Of a stretch of DNA of 64,000 nt, positions 28,312 through 37,527 are shown piece after piece. How positions within the stretch are numbered: the stretch's first letter is position 1; every line of letters begins with the position of its first letter. Both the position numbers and the translations under genes were made by a program. The stretch is from DASSBG01 sp963800395 (GTDB lineage: Bacteria; Pseudomonadota; Gammaproteobacteria; Xanthomonadales; Rhodanobacteraceae): positions 1 to 64,000 of the forward strand of contig CAWDBD010000003.1 of NCBI GenBank assembly GCA_963800395.1, given 5' to 3'. A model generated the notes under the pieces. It was not told where the DNA came from, did not search any database, and worked only from the letters and a program-made list of their open reading frames with translations.

Positions 28312-30620
28312 GGCCGGGTTTCCGTACTGGTCTGGTCGCCATCATAGATATCGCGAAAACGATCACGCATGCACGGTTCATATTGCGTCGGCACATGACC
28401 GCTTGCAAACGGCAGACGGCGGGCACCAGCACAGTCTTGCGAGGTGCGGCGACCATCATCGGGATTGACCCAGGCAAACTCCAGCTGTGCGGATGGCGAA
28501 GACGACAAGGGCTCTGTCGGCAGGTGCTTGAAGAGATTGATCCAGACTTTGAGCGCACCGGTCGAACCCCACAGGGCCGTCGGCTTGTTGTCGTCACGGC
28601 CCACCCAGGCCACCGCCAGGTGCTCGCCGGTATAACCGGCAAACCAGCTGTCGCGCTGATCGTCGCTGGTGCCCGTCTTGCCGGCTGCGTTGAGGTGCTC
28701 GAGGCCCGAAGCGACGATGCGCCTGGCGGTACCGGTCGTGGCCACCGCCTGCATCGCATAGCTGACCAGATCGGCGGCAGCATGGTATTCGCCCTTGCCC
28801 GGCTCCACCTGATAGCGCTTGAGCGTCTTGCCATCAGCACCCATCACGCCGCGAACCGACAACAGGGGCAAGGCATGGCCGTGGGCGGACAGATACTGGT
28901 AGATCTGCGCGACCTGCAGCGGCGACAGATCGATGGCGCCCAGCAGCAGGGACGGGTTGGATTGAATGCTGCGGCGAATGCCCAGGGAGTGCAGCAGACC
29001 GATGACACGGTCAATGCCCACCGCCAGGCCCAGATGCACCGTGGCCAGATTCCACGAGTGCGCCAAGGCGTCGATCAGGGGCACCTGTCCATGCGATTGA
29101 TGATCATCGTTTTCAGGAGACCATGTCTTGTCGTTTGCCAGCTTCACGGTGATCGGGCTGTCATCCAGCAGGCTGGCCAGGGACCAGCGATCCGGTTGCG
29201 ACAGCGCGACCAGGTAGACGAACGGCTTGACCAGCGAGCCGATGGGGCGATGCGCATCCAGCGCGCGGTTGAAGCCCTGCGCACCCGGATTGCGGTCACC
29301 CACAAGCGCCAGCACACCACCGGTTTGCGAGGCCGTCACCACCACGGCGCCCTGCAGGGCGCCGCCGCGCTTGCCCATGCCGTCCAGGGTCTTGTCCAGG
29401 GCCCGCTCGGCCAGTACCTGCACCGCCGGATCAAGTGTGGTGAATATCGACAGACCGCCCGCGCGCAGGGTGCTGTCGTCAAAGTCCGCGCGGACCTGCT
29501 GGCGCACCAGCTGCATGAATGACGGAAAGCGATCGCGCGGCAGTTGCGCCCGCGCGGTGATGCCCAGTGGCGCGGCGGCGGCTCGCTTTTCCGCGGCCGC
29601 ACTGATCAGGCCGGTGTGCTCGAATTCGGCCAGCACCCGATTGCGCCGCGCCATGGCGCGCTCGGCGTAGCGGCGCGGATTGTAATAGCTGGGCCCGCGC
29701 ACCAGCGCCACCAGCAAGGCGATTTCACGCGGCCGCAGGTATTCCAGCCGGCGCCCGAAGTAGAACTGGCTGGCAGCGGCAAAACCGTGTACCGCCTGGT
29801 TGCCGCGCTGTCCCAGGAATACCTCGTTGACATAGGTCTCCAGGATGCGGCCCTTGTCGAAGTGGCCCTCGATCAGCAGCGCAATGATCGCCTCGTTGAT
29901 CTTGCGCACAAGGTTCTGGCTGCGGTCCAGAAACAGGTTGCGCACCAGCTGCTGGGTGAGCGTGGACCCACCCTGCACCACATGGCCGGCACGCAGGTTG
30001 GCCCAGGCAGCCCGGGCGATGGCCGAGAGATCGATGCCATGGTGATGCTTGAAGTCGCGGTCTTCCACTGCCTGCAGGCCGGCCAGAAGCAGGGGAGGCA
30101 CCTGGCTCAGTTGCACGATCTGGCGCTCCTCCTGGCTGGCACCATACAAGGTGGCGATGCGGGCCGGATCCAGCCGCGCATGCTGCAGGGCCTTGCCCGA
30201 TGTCAGGTCGCGCACAGAAGCGAGCTTGCCGCCGGACAGGCCGACCTGGATACGCCGGGGCAGCGCGCCGCCGTCGGGGCTGGCAAATCCGCGCGAGGCA
30301 ATCGTGAAGCTGTTGCCCGCATGGCTCCAGCTGCCGGGCACCCGGGCATCGTCCACCTTGCGGTAACCCGCCTGTGCCAGCTCCAGCTCCAGCATGCCAT
30401 CGGTCATCGCCAGGCCGCGCGACAGCGCCAGCGGCCGGGCAAATACCCGCGTCGGAACCGACAACTTCAGCTCATCAAAGCGCTGCCGCACCTGACGATC
30501 AAGCGACCAGACATACGGCAGCCCGAAACCCAGAAGCACGCCCAGTCCGACCCAGAACGGGACACGCAGCCAGCGCCAGGCGCGGCGGATCACGGAAAAG
30601 GTGGGGGACGATGCAGTCAA
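28308..30620 (-). CDS. mrcB: Penicillin-binding protein 1B (bifunctional)
   Basis: Bifunctional peptidoglycan synthase, 770 residues. An N-terminal transmembrane helix (VPFWVGLGVLLGFGLPYV) is followed by a UB2H-like region. The glycosyltransferase GT51 domain has EDRDFKHHHGID near residue 185 and GGSTLTQQLVRN near 217. The transpeptidase has the serine motif SLVK near residue 460, SWN as the second motif and KTGT near 646. Built on the inner membrane, it polymerises and cross-links the wall. The best start in this frame is TTG at 30620; a GTG 27 bp inside is an alternative and neither has a clear ribosome site. The coupled lipoprotein gene overlaps its stop. Confidence 0.95.
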   Translation of the reverse strand: MTASSPTFSVIRRAWRWLRVPFWVGLGVLLGFGLPYVWSLDRQVRQRFDELKLSVPTRVFARPLALSRGLAMTDGMLELELAQAGYRKVDDARVPGSWSHAGNSFTIASRGFASPDGGALPRRIQVGLSGGKLASVRDLTSGKALQHARLDPARIATLYGASQEERQIVQLSQVPPLLLAGLQAVEDRDFKHHHGIDLSAIARAAWANLRAGHVVQGGSTLTQQLVRNLFLDRSQNLVRKINEAIIALLIEGHFDKGRILETYVNEVFLGQRGNQAVHGFAAASQFYFGRRLEYLRPREIALLVALVRGPSYYNPRRYAERAMARRNRVLAEFEHTGLISAAAEKRAAAAPLGITARAQLPRDRFPSFMQLVRQQVRADFDDSTLRAGGLSIFTTLDPAVQVLAERALDKTLDGMGKRGGALQGAVVVTASQTGGVLALVGDRNPGAQGFNRALDAHRPIGSLVKPFVYLVALSQPDRWSLASLLDDSPITVKLANDKTWSPENDDHQSHGQVPLIDALAHSWNLATVHLGLAVGIDRVIGLLHSLGIRRSIQSNPSLLLGAIDLSPLQVAQIYQYLSAHGHALPLLSVRGVMGADGKTLKRYQVEPGKGEYHAAADLVSYAMQAVATTGTARRIVASGLEHLNAAGKTGTSDDQRDSWFAGYTGEHLAVAWVGRDDNKPTALWGSTGALKVWINLFKHLPTEPLSSSPSAQLEFAWVNPDDGRRTSQDCAGARRLPFASGHVPTQYEPCMRDRFRDIYDGDQTSTETRP

Positions 30621-30736
30621 GAAACGAACACAATGCCAGTACGGACAGCAAGTGTAACCTCGCCGCCCGGTTCCGTCATGCCCGACCCAATCAGCAAGGG
30701 ACGACCCTCACCAGAGATGTACTGGACATGCGGCGA

Positions 30737-31408
30737 CTACCAGGGCAGCGCCTCGCCATTCTGATGCCAGAATCCACCGCTGGTTGCCAGATCCAGTGCG
30801 TCCATGCGCGCCAGCAGGCCGCGCACCGACTCGTCGGGATCAATCAGGCCATTGTGGCCGGTCATGTCCGTGCGCACGTAGCCCGGATGCAGCAGCGCCA
30901 CCGAAATGCCGCGCGGCTTGAGGTCCACCGCCAGGGACTTGCCGGCCGCGTTTACTGCCGCCTTGGACATGCGGTAGCCATAGCTGCCGCCGGAGTCGTT
31001 GTCGGCGATCGAACCCATGCGGCTGGTGACAATGCCGACCTTGCCGCCCTTCGCCATCAGGTCGGCCAGCGCCTGCGTGACCAATACGGGCGCGATGGCG
31101 TTGGTATCGAACTGCAGCCGCATGGCCGCGACCGAATCATCATCGATCTCGCCGAATGATTGCCTGCGCAACACGCCGGCAACATTCATCAGCACATCAA
31201 TCTGTGTGCCGTCCAGGGCCTTTCGCAGCGTGCTGCAGTCCCCCGGCTCACGCACATCGACACCATCCACCATGCGTACACCGAGTTGCTCTAGCTCGGT
31301 CGAGGAATTGCGGCACACTGCAATCACCGCGTCACCACGCTCGACCAGCTGACGACACATCTCCAGACCAATACCGCGGTTTGCACCCGTGACCAGCCAT
31401 GTACTCAT
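30737..31408 (-). CDS. Short-chain dehydrogenase/reductase
   Basis: 223-residue NAD(P)-dependent oxidoreductase of the classical SDR fold. The cofactor motif TGANRGIG is at residues 7-14, followed by NVAG, the catalytic serine in TSRMGS and the YxxxK pair in YGYRMSK. The phrase HPGYVRTDMTG is typical of the C-factor/CsgA-like branch. The start at 31408 is fixed by a perfect AGGAGG five bases upstream; 35 further codons upstream are not believed. The substrate is unknown. It stands alone between PBP1b and a palindromic repeat. Confidence 0.9.
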   Translation of the reverse strand: MSTWLVTGANRGIGLEMCRQLVERGDAVIAVCRNSSTELEQLGVRMVDGVDVREPGDCSTLRKALDGTQIDVLMNVAGVLRRQSFGEIDDDSVAAMRLQFDTNAIAPVLVTQALADLMAKGGKVGIVTSRMGSIADNDSGGSYGYRMSKAAVNAAGKSLAVDLKPRGISVALLHPGYVRTDMTGHNGLIDPDESVRGLLARMDALDLATSGGFWHQNGEALPW

Positions 31409-31736
31409 GAAGCCTCCTGACAGCTTTTTGAAACCGTCCCGCATGGTCTCACACAACACCCATATGCCGCATGAAGGCGCGCCTGAAGGAGGCAAGACAG
31501 GCTGCGGCGCCATGCGCCTCGTCTGTCATTCCGGGGCCGACCGCAGGCCGCGACCCGGCCTCCCCTTGCCACCTCCGTGCCAGGTGAATCGCGCAGGTGA
31601 TCGGAGACAGATCAAAACGGATCCCGGGTTCTTTGCTACGCTCGGCCCCGGGATGACGGCAGCGCGAGTGCCGGGCCCAGAGGATGCGGCAAGCACGCTT
31701 CCCTGGCAGCCCGACACGCTGGGGTTGGTCAGAGGG
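31409..31736. other. 328-bp intergenic region with palindromic repeat
   Basis: No supported gene. It holds the GTCATTCCGGGG-type palindromic element at 31525-31657. The rest, including the upstream region of the SDR gene, shows no clear promoter. Confidence 0.6.
31525..31657. repeat. Palindromic repeat with GTCATyCCGGGGCCGA ends
   Basis: GTCATTCCGGGGCCGA (31525-31540) and TCGGCCCCGGGATGAC (31642-31657) are inverted repeats with 15 of 16 matches. Related elements are at 43829-43968 and 44144-44270. It lies downstream of gshA and may help end that transcript. Confidence 0.8.
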
Positions 31737-33104
31737 TCAATACGCAAACTCGCGGAACACCGGATCGACACTGCCTTTCCAGCGCCCATGGAACAGTTCC
31801 AGTTTTTCTTCGGCAGGGGTCTGGCCGGAATCGGCCACCTGGTACAGCGGCACCAGGAAACAGCTTTCATCGCGACCGCTGCCACCCAGGCAATGGCGGC
31901 GTTCCAGCCCGCGGGTAGCAATTTTCAGGGTCTCGACCGCCAGTTCGCGCAGCGTGGCACCACGAAACGGCAGTTTGAGCCCCTGCCGCGGCACGCCATC
32001 ACGCAGCGCATTGCGCTCGACCATGCTGAAATCCTTGACCAGGTCCCAGGCCGCATCCAGCGCTTCGTCGTCGTAGAGCAGCCCGACCCAGAACGCCGGT
32101 AGCGCACACAGACGGTTCCAGGGCCCGCCATCGGCGCCGCGCATCTCCAGAAACTGTTTCAGGCGCACCTCGGGGAATACCGTGGTCATGTGGTCGGCCC
32201 AATCGCGCTGGGTCGGCCTGACTCCGGGAAGCTGAGGCAGTTTGCCTTCCAGGAAATCACGGAAGCTGGCACCCGCCAGATTCACCAGACCGCCCGGCTG
32301 CATGCTGAAGTACATCGGCACGTCGAGCACATAGTCCACCCAGCGCTCGTAGCCGAAGCCATCCTCGAACACGAAGTCGAGCATACCGGTACGATCCGGG
32401 TCGGTGTCGGTCCAGACCTGCGAGCGGTAGCTGAGATAGCCGTTGGGCTTGCCTTCGGTAAAGGGCGAGTCTGCAAAAAGCGCCGTGGCCACGGGCTGCA
32501 GCGCCAGACCCACCCGGAACTTCTTGACCATGTCCGCTTCGGAGCTGAAGTCCAGGTTGACCTGCACCGTGCAGGTGCGGGTCATCATGTCCAGACCAAG
32601 CTGGCCGCGCGTGGGCATGTACTCGCGCATGATCTTGTAACGCCCCTTGGGCATCCACGGCATGTCCTGGCGGCGCCATTTGGGCTGGAAACCCATGCCG
32701 AGAAAACCCAGTTCCAGCTCATCGGCAACCTTGCGCACGTCGACCAGATGGCTGTTGACCTCATTGCAGGTCTGGTGGATCGACTCCAGCGGGGCACCGG
32801 ACAGTTCCAGCTGCCCGGCAGGCTCCAGCGTGATCGAGGCGCCGTCACGCGACAGCGCGAGCGGCAGACCGTTCTCGCTGATGATCTCCCAGTCGCCCTC
32901 TCGGGCCAGCCCTTCCAGCACGGCGCGTATGCCCCGCTCACCTTCGTATTCCGGCGGCCGCAGGTCTTCCCAGCGAAAGCCGAATTTTTCGTGCTCGGTG
33001 CCGATGCGCCAGTTCGCTCGCGGCTTTTCACCCGCAGCGATGGTCTCCACCAGTTGATCGCGGCTGGCGATCGGTGCGGTTGGCGCGGTACTGGGAATGG
33101 ACAC
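31737..33104 (-). CDS. gshA: Glutamate-cysteine ligase (plant/alphaproteobacterial type)
   Basis: ATP-dependent ligase joining glutamate and cysteine, first step of glutathione synthesis in the cytoplasm. 455 residues, of the GCS2-like class found in Xanthomonadales rather than the E. coli type. Diagnostic phrases include GTEHEKFGF, TLEPAGQLELSGAP, MTRTCTVQVNLDFSSE and YFSMQPGG. It is the last gene of the run nudE, cysQ, hemC, gshA on the minus strand, 64 bp after hemC. The second enzyme of the pathway, gshB, is at 58.8 kb in the same window but not linked. Confidence 0.95.
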   Translation of the reverse strand: MSIPSTAPTAPIASRDQLVETIAAGEKPRANWRIGTEHEKFGFRWEDLRPPEYEGERGIRAVLEGLAREGDWEIISENGLPLALSRDGASITLEPAGQLELSGAPLESIHQTCNEVNSHLVDVRKVADELELGFLGMGFQPKWRRQDMPWMPKGRYKIMREYMPTRGQLGLDMMTRTCTVQVNLDFSSEADMVKKFRVGLALQPVATALFADSPFTEGKPNGYLSYRSQVWTDTDPDRTGMLDFVFEDGFGYERWVDYVLDVPMYFSMQPGGLVNLAGASFRDFLEGKLPQLPGVRPTQRDWADHMTTVFPEVRLKQFLEMRGADGGPWNRLCALPAFWVGLLYDDEALDAAWDLVKDFSMVERNALRDGVPRQGLKLPFRGATLRELAVETLKIATRGLERRHCLGGSGRDESCFLVPLYQVADSGQTPAEEKLELFHGRWKGSVDPVFREFAY

Positions 33105-33168
33105 GACATTTCTCCTTCAGGGGTAGCGCCAATGTTGGGGCACGACGCCCATTGCAAAAGCCCCGACT

Positions 33169-34101
33169 TCAATCACTCGCAAGATGAGCAGACAGAAATT
33201 CTGCCGCTCCCTGAGCCAGCAGATCCTCGGCCACCTGCACGCCGACGGCCTCTGCCGATACGCGTGCGCCGCTCGCTGCAGCCCGCAGCAAGCGCCCGCT
33301 GGCCACATCCCCGACCAATCCATCAAGACGAACCTGTTCGCCATCGATCCGTGCAAACGCACCCACCGGCACCGAACAGCTGCCGCCCAGGCGCCGGTTC
33401 ATGGCGCGCTCGGCGGTGGCGGTGGCGCGGCTGGCGGCATGGTCGAGCGGCTGCAGCAAGGCCAGGCTCCCGGCATCCTTGTCCCGGCTCTCGATGGCCA
33501 GTGCCGCCTGGCCGGGTGCCGGCAGCCACGCGGGCGGTTCAAGGCGCGAACGAATGTGCTGCCCCAGTTCAAGACGTTCAAGGCCGGCGACCGCCAGAAT
33601 GATGGCGTCGTACTGACCGCTTTCCAGCTTGGACAGCCGGGTATTGACGTTGCCGCGCAGATCCAGAATCTGCAGATCCGGGCGCAGCGCCTGCAGTTGC
33701 GCGCGTCGGCGCAGCGACGAGGTACCCACGCGCGCACCCTGCGGCAACGCATCCACGCTGGCGTAGCTCGGGCTGACGAAGGCATCGGCCGGGTCGGCGC
33801 GCTCCAGCACTGCCGCCAGGCAGAAACCGGGTTCCAGGTCGGCGGGCACGTCCTTGAGCGAATGCACGGCCACATCGGCCTCGCCATCGCACATGGCCCG
33901 CTCCAGTTCCTTGAGGAACAGGCCCTTGCCGCCCACCTCGGCCAGCGACCGATCCAGCAGTTCGTCACCACGTGTCGACAAGGGCAACAGCGCGACCTCA
34001 AGGCGTGGATGCAGCGCGCGCAGTCGCGCAGCCACGTGCTCGGCCTGCCACAGGGCCAGCGCGCTCTTGCGGGTGGCAATGGTGAGTTTCTGCTTGGTCA
34101 T
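33169..34101 (-). CDS. hemC: Porphobilinogen deaminase (hydroxymethylbilane synthase)
   Basis: Joins four porphobilinogen units to hydroxymethylbilane in haem and sirohaem synthesis. 310 residues. Visible are the N-terminal TIATRKSALALWQAEHV, the substrate-binding LDLRGNVNTRLSKL and the C-terminal GGSCSVPVGAFA, whose cysteine carries the dipyrromethane cofactor. The gene is complete, on the minus strand 55 bp after cysQ and 64 bp before gshA. No unusual features. Confidence 0.97.
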   Translation of the reverse strand: MTKQKLTIATRKSALALWQAEHVAARLRALHPRLEVALLPLSTRGDELLDRSLAEVGGKGLFLKELERAMCDGEADVAVHSLKDVPADLEPGFCLAAVLERADPADAFVSPSYASVDALPQGARVGTSSLRRRAQLQALRPDLQILDLRGNVNTRLSKLESGQYDAIILAVAGLERLELGQHIRSRLEPPAWLPAPGQAALAIESRDKDAGSLALLQPLDHAASRATATAERAMNRRLGGSCSVPVGAFARIDGEQVRLDGLVGDVASGRLLRAAASGARVSAEAVGVQVAEDLLAQGAAEFLSAHLASD

Positions 34102-34156
34102 CTCGATTCGCGCATTCTGACTAAATGGTAAGCAAGGCCTTCAATGGCGGGCCGGC

Positions 34157-34966
34157 CTATGCGTCCGCCTCCTGCAAACGGCCTGCCCAATCGATGCCAG
34201 GGTCACCCACGGCAATGAACGAGGGATTGATAAGGCTTTCTTTCTGGTTGTAGCGCAACGGCCGGCCATCCAGGTCGTGCACTTCGCCTCCGGCTTCGGC
34301 CAGCACGCAGTGCGCGGCGGCGGTGTCCCATTCGCTGGTGGGCCCAAGGCGCAGATAGAGATCGGCGCCGGCTTCGGCAATCAGACAGAACTTCAGCGAG
34401 GATCCCAGGGCAATGCTGCTGGTCGGCCCCAGCCGGGCCAGCATCTCGACCTGCTCGGTGCGCGCATGGGAGCGGCTGCCTGCCACCCGCAACGGTGCGT
34501 GTGGCGCGCTGGTCTCGATCGCCTCCGGGATACCACCCGGCTTGCGCTCCAGGCGCGCACCCGAGCCCCGGCAGGCCGAGTACAAGTGGCCTGTGACTGG
34601 CGCCAGCACCACGCCGAGCACCGGCTCGCCATCCTCGATCAGGGCAATGTTGACCGTGAACTCGCCATTTCGCTTGACGAATTCCCGCGTGCCATCGAGC
34701 GGGTCGACCAGCCAGTAGCGTTGCCATTGCCGACGTTCGGCCCACGGGATATTGGCCGCTTCCTCGGACAGTATGGGCCAGTCCGGGGTGAGGCCTGACA
34801 AACCATCGACAATGCAGCGGTGTGCCGCAAGGTCCGCGGCGGTAAGCGGTGAGTTGTCCGTCTTGCTCTGGACCGCGAAGCTGCCCGCGTAAACCTCGAG
34901 AATGGCCGACGCCGCATGACGGGCAATGCCCGAAACGGGCGACAGTAAACCCTCTACGGTACTCAT
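34157..34966 (-). CDS. cysQ: 3'(2'),5'-bisphosphate nucleotidase CysQ
   Basis: Mg-dependent phosphatase of the inositol monophosphatase superfamily that hydrolyses 3'-phosphoadenosine 5'-phosphate, a by-product of sulfate assimilation. 269 residues with metal motifs LSEEA, the DPLDGT loop in WLVDPLDGTREFV and the C-terminal SEWDTAAAH. The phrase KRNGEFTVNIALIE is characteristic of CysQ rather than of true inositol phosphatases. Its ATG overlaps the stop of nudE (ATGA), a pairing common in gammaproteobacteria. hemC follows 55 bp later. Confidence 0.95.
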   Translation of the reverse strand: MSTVEGLLSPVSGIARHAASAILEVYAGSFAVQSKTDNSPLTAADLAAHRCIVDGLSGLTPDWPILSEEAANIPWAERRQWQRYWLVDPLDGTREFVKRNGEFTVNIALIEDGEPVLGVVLAPVTGHLYSACRGSGARLERKPGGIPEAIETSAPHAPLRVAGSRSHARTEQVEMLARLGPTSSIALGSSLKFCLIAEAGADLYLRLGPTSEWDTAAAHCVLAEAGGEVHDLDGRPLRYNQKESLINPSFIAVGDPGIDWAGRLQEADA

Positions 34967-35520
34967 TGCGGCTTGTAGCGTCCGGCGAGATATTCGCGCG
35001 CCATGAACAGCGCGGCGATGGTGCGTCCTTCGGTAACATCGTCGCGCGCCACCAGTTCGTGCAGCTTGGCCATCGGCCAGCGGCTGACCTTGAGCGGCTC
35101 GGGCTCGTCACCTTGCAGCCTCTCCGGGTACAGATCCGTCGCCAGCACCACATGGGTCATGTGGGTCATGTACGCCGGCGCCAGTGACAGCGCGCCAATG
35201 ATCTTCAGATGGCGGGCGCCATAGCCGGCCTCTTCCTTCAGCTCGCGATTGGCGCCCTGCTCGACGGTCTCGTCACGATCCAGCCGCCCCTTGGGCAGAC
35301 CCAGCTCGTAATGATCCAGGCCGACGCTGTATTCGCTGATCAGCAACACAGTCTCGTCATCGATCATGGGCACGATCAGGGCAGCGCCCAGACCAGCGCT
35401 GATCACCCGTTCATGCGTCCGGCGCTCGCCATTGCTGAACTGCAGGTCGACTTCCTCGGCATTCAGAAATCGGCTCTTCTCTGCTGGCCGGGTGGCCAGA
35501 ATCTTCGGATAATTCGCCAT
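34963..35520 (-). CDS. nudE: ADP compounds hydrolase NudE (Nudix)
   Basis: 185-residue Nudix hydrolase that cleaves ADP-ribose, NADH or Ap(n)A type compounds. The Nudix box is complete: GLPKGRLDRDE...RELKEEAGY. The start at 35520 (MANYPKILATRP) fits the family N-terminus; another ATG 42 bp upstream exists and neither has a good ribosome site. It overlaps cysQ by 4 bp and lies downstream of a strong hairpin that separates it from the hisN / CTERM-remnant pair. Confidence 0.92.
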   Translation of the reverse strand: MANYPKILATRPAEKSRFLNAEEVDLQFSNGERRTHERVISAGLGAALIVPMIDDETVLLISEYSVGLDHYELGLPKGRLDRDETVEQGANRELKEEAGYGARHLKIIGALSLAPAYMTHMTHVVLATDLYPERLQGDEPEPLKVSRWPMAKLHELVARDDVTEGRTIAALFMAREYLAGRYKPQ

Positions 35521-35563
35521 CCGAGCATTGTACGCCGTTGCCGCGTCTTCGCGAAACGCCATG

Positions 35564-35590
35564 CGACAGCCACGCGCCGCGTGGCTGTCG
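35564..35590 (-). terminator. 27-nt perfect palindrome, probable terminator-like hairpin
   Basis: CGACAGCCACGCG-C-CGCGTGGCTGTCG; as RNA it would form at least a ten-pair stem with a seven-base loop. It lies 24 bp after the CTERM remnant and 44 bp before the nudE start, without a U-run. Confidence 0.55.
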
Positions 35591-35613
35591 GCAAGAGCAC
35601 GCTGCGGAACAGC

Positions 35614-35988
35614 TCAGGCCGATGAACTGCCCCGCCGTCGGCGCATGGCCAGCATGCCGAACAGGCCGGCCAGCAGGCCGAGCAGGCCCTTGCTCCAGAT
35701 GGATGACGCGGGCACGGGCACGAAGGGTGCAATTGGCGCCGCCCCGGCGTACTCGACGCTGCCGATATCCACGGTGGTGTTCACGATGCGCGGGAAACCG
35801 GCGCCACGCTGGTCATAAGTCACGCCACCCGGGACCAGCGCGTTGCTGCCGACATCAATAGCCGGACTGCCCGCTTGCAGCGCCATGTCCAGTAGCACAC
35901 GGCGGATCGCGCGCTCGCTGGATACAAATGCATCGGCAAATGCAAGCGGCAGGTCCAGGATCTCACCGCCGCCGCGACCCACTGTCAT
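35614..35988 (-). pseudogene. Truncated choice-of-anchor-Q protein with IPTL-CTERM-like tail
   Basis: 124 codons. From about residue 35 it is the end of a surface protein: ALQAGSPAIDVGSN...VTYDQRGAG...VDIGSVE, then VPASSIWSKG, a hydrophobic helix and AMRRRRG, a CTERM-type sorting tail. The first 34 residues match nothing of the kind, and there is no signal peptide, so the product could not be exported. The ATG overlaps the stop of the hisN-like gene (ATGA), so it is probably still translated. It reads as a 3' remnant of a larger gene whose 5' part was lost at this point. Confidence 0.75.
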
Positions 35989-36752
35989 GCAAACCGGCGC
36001 AGGACGGCTTCGTGCAGTGCGGGGGTGGCGGCCAGCACGCTGCGGGTGTCGAGGTTCAAGTCGGCGCCGTCGAGATCGGTGAAGATGCCGCCAGCCTCGC
36101 GCACGATCACGGCCAGCGCGGCGATGTCGAGGATGTTGACATCCGATTCAATGACGATGTCCAGCGCACCTTGCGCCAACAGGTGGTAATGGCAGAAGTC
36201 GCCCAGCCCTCGCGTGCGTTCAACGTGCTGTATCAGCTTGCCCAATGCGGCCCAACGCGGCCCCGCGGCCAGCGTCTTCACGTTTCCGATCGACAATGAG
36301 GCTCTGGCCAGATCAGCGCTGTCGGCAACCGACACCCGACCACCATCACTCCAGGCACCACCGCCGCGGCGCGCCCACAGGGTTTCCCCGTACACCGGCG
36401 CGCTGGACACACCCAGCACCAGTTTGCCATCAACCATCAGCGCGATCTGGGTCGAGAAGAACGGTGTGCGGCGCACGAAGCTGCGGGTGCCGTCGAGCGG
36501 ATCCACCAGCCAGCGTATCGGACTGTCGCCGATGAGGCCTTGCTCTTCACCATCAATGGCATGATCGGGATAGTGGCTGCCGATGATCCGGCGAATGACG
36601 TGTTCGGCCTCGCGGTCAGCCAGGGTGACGGGCGTGGCATCGGGCTTGATTTCGGCTTCGACGCCGGCATGCCAGTAGTGCATCAGTACCTGGGCGGCCG
36701 CGTCCGCCGCCTCGCGTGCGACGGCAAGTGCCTGGTCCAGATCCGGGGTCAC
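35985..36752 (-). CDS. Histidinol-phosphatase / inositol monophosphatase family protein
   Basis: 255-residue Mg-dependent phosphatase. Motifs: DGEEQG, the metal loop in WLVDPLDGTRSFVRRTPFFS and the C-terminal ESDVNILDIAAL. The phrase after the loop is closer to HisN-type histidinol-phosphatases than to SuhB. No histidine genes are nearby. Its ATG overlaps the stop of gspN by 4 bp, placing it at the end of the type II secretion operon, which gives no clue to function. HisN is my preferred call; other sugar phosphates are possible. Confidence 0.85.
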   Translation of the reverse strand: MTPDLDQALAVAREAADAAAQVLMHYWHAGVEAEIKPDATPVTLADREAEHVIRRIIGSHYPDHAIDGEEQGLIGDSPIRWLVDPLDGTRSFVRRTPFFSTQIALMVDGKLVLGVSSAPVYGETLWARRGGGAWSDGGRVSVADSADLARASLSIGNVKTLAAGPRWAALGKLIQHVERTRGLGDFCHYHLLAQGALDIVIESDVNILDIAALAVIVREAGGIFTDLDGADLNLDTRSVLAATPALHEAVLRRFA

Positions 36753-37525
36753 GGCAGCGAAGGCAGCACGAGCGATCCCCCGGCGCGCAGCAGCACGCTG
36801 CCGTCGGCCTGGCGCTGACCCAGATAGCGAAGCGCCTCCTGCGTTTGCAGGTCGTTCGGATCACGGGCTCGCAGGCGCGCATCGAGTGTATAGCCGGTGG
36901 GCAACGCGGTCAGGGCGCCATGGATGGTCAGGGGCCCATGCCCGTCATCGCGGATCTCGCCATGGACGGTCGGAGGGGAAGGCTCGGAGAAGCGCATGTT
37001 GATGGTACCCAGATGCGCTTCGGCCGCGCCGCTGACACCGACATCATCCCAGCGACCGGTGCCGTCCAGCGACACGAACCAGGCGTTGCGAATACGCGCC
37101 TCGCGCGCACTGAGGTGCAGGCGGCCCTGCACGCGCAGCGACGGCAGCCCCAGCGCGCCCTGCAGCACCGAGCCGGGCAGTTGCACCTGCGCATCACGCA
37201 CAACGATCAGGCCATCCATGTGGCGCGTGACCTCGCCGTGCCCTTCGATATCGGCACCCTTGATATGTGCATGCACGCGCACGTCACCGTGCAGCAGCGG
37301 CAACAGCTCGGTCTGCCACGCCAGCGCACCCAGAGGCTGGCCGGCGATGCTGGCCTGCGCGGCGCGACCATCCCACATGCTGCCGCTGATGTCACTCAGT
37401 TGCAGCACAGGCACGCGCGGCGCCATCAGCTTCCAGGCCAGGCGCGCGGGCATCGTCCAGGCAACCACAGCGGCAATCGCCACCAGCAACAGAAGCAATG
37501 CCGAGAAAAACTTCAGTACACGCAT
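36749..37525 (-). CDS. gspN: Type II secretion system protein N
   Basis: 258 residues with one N-terminal transmembrane helix (FFSALLLLLVAIAAVVAW) and a periplasmic domain with phrases typical of T2SS N (SDISGSMWDGRAAQ, GALAWQTELLPLL, DARLRARDPNDLQ). Accessory inner-membrane component of the secretin machine. It starts 2 bp after gspM and its stop overlaps the hisN-like gene. Classical Xps clusters place the secretin gene next; here it is missing. Confidence 0.92.
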   Translation of the reverse strand: MRVLKFFSALLLLLVAIAAVVAWTMPARLAWKLMAPRVPVLQLSDISGSMWDGRAAQASIAGQPLGALAWQTELLPLLHGDVRVHAHIKGADIEGHGEVTRHMDGLIVVRDAQVQLPGSVLQGALGLPSLRVQGRLHLSAREARIRNAWFVSLDGTGRWDDVGVSGAAEAHLGTINMRFSEPSPPTVHGEIRDDGHGPLTIHGALTALPTGYTLDARLRARDPNDLQTQEALRYLGQRQADGSVLLRAGGSLVLPSLP

Positions 37526-37527
37526 GG

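Noticed and set aside
28383..29522. Plus-strand frame of about 380 codons
   Set aside because: Antisense to PBP1b, whose motifs are all present.
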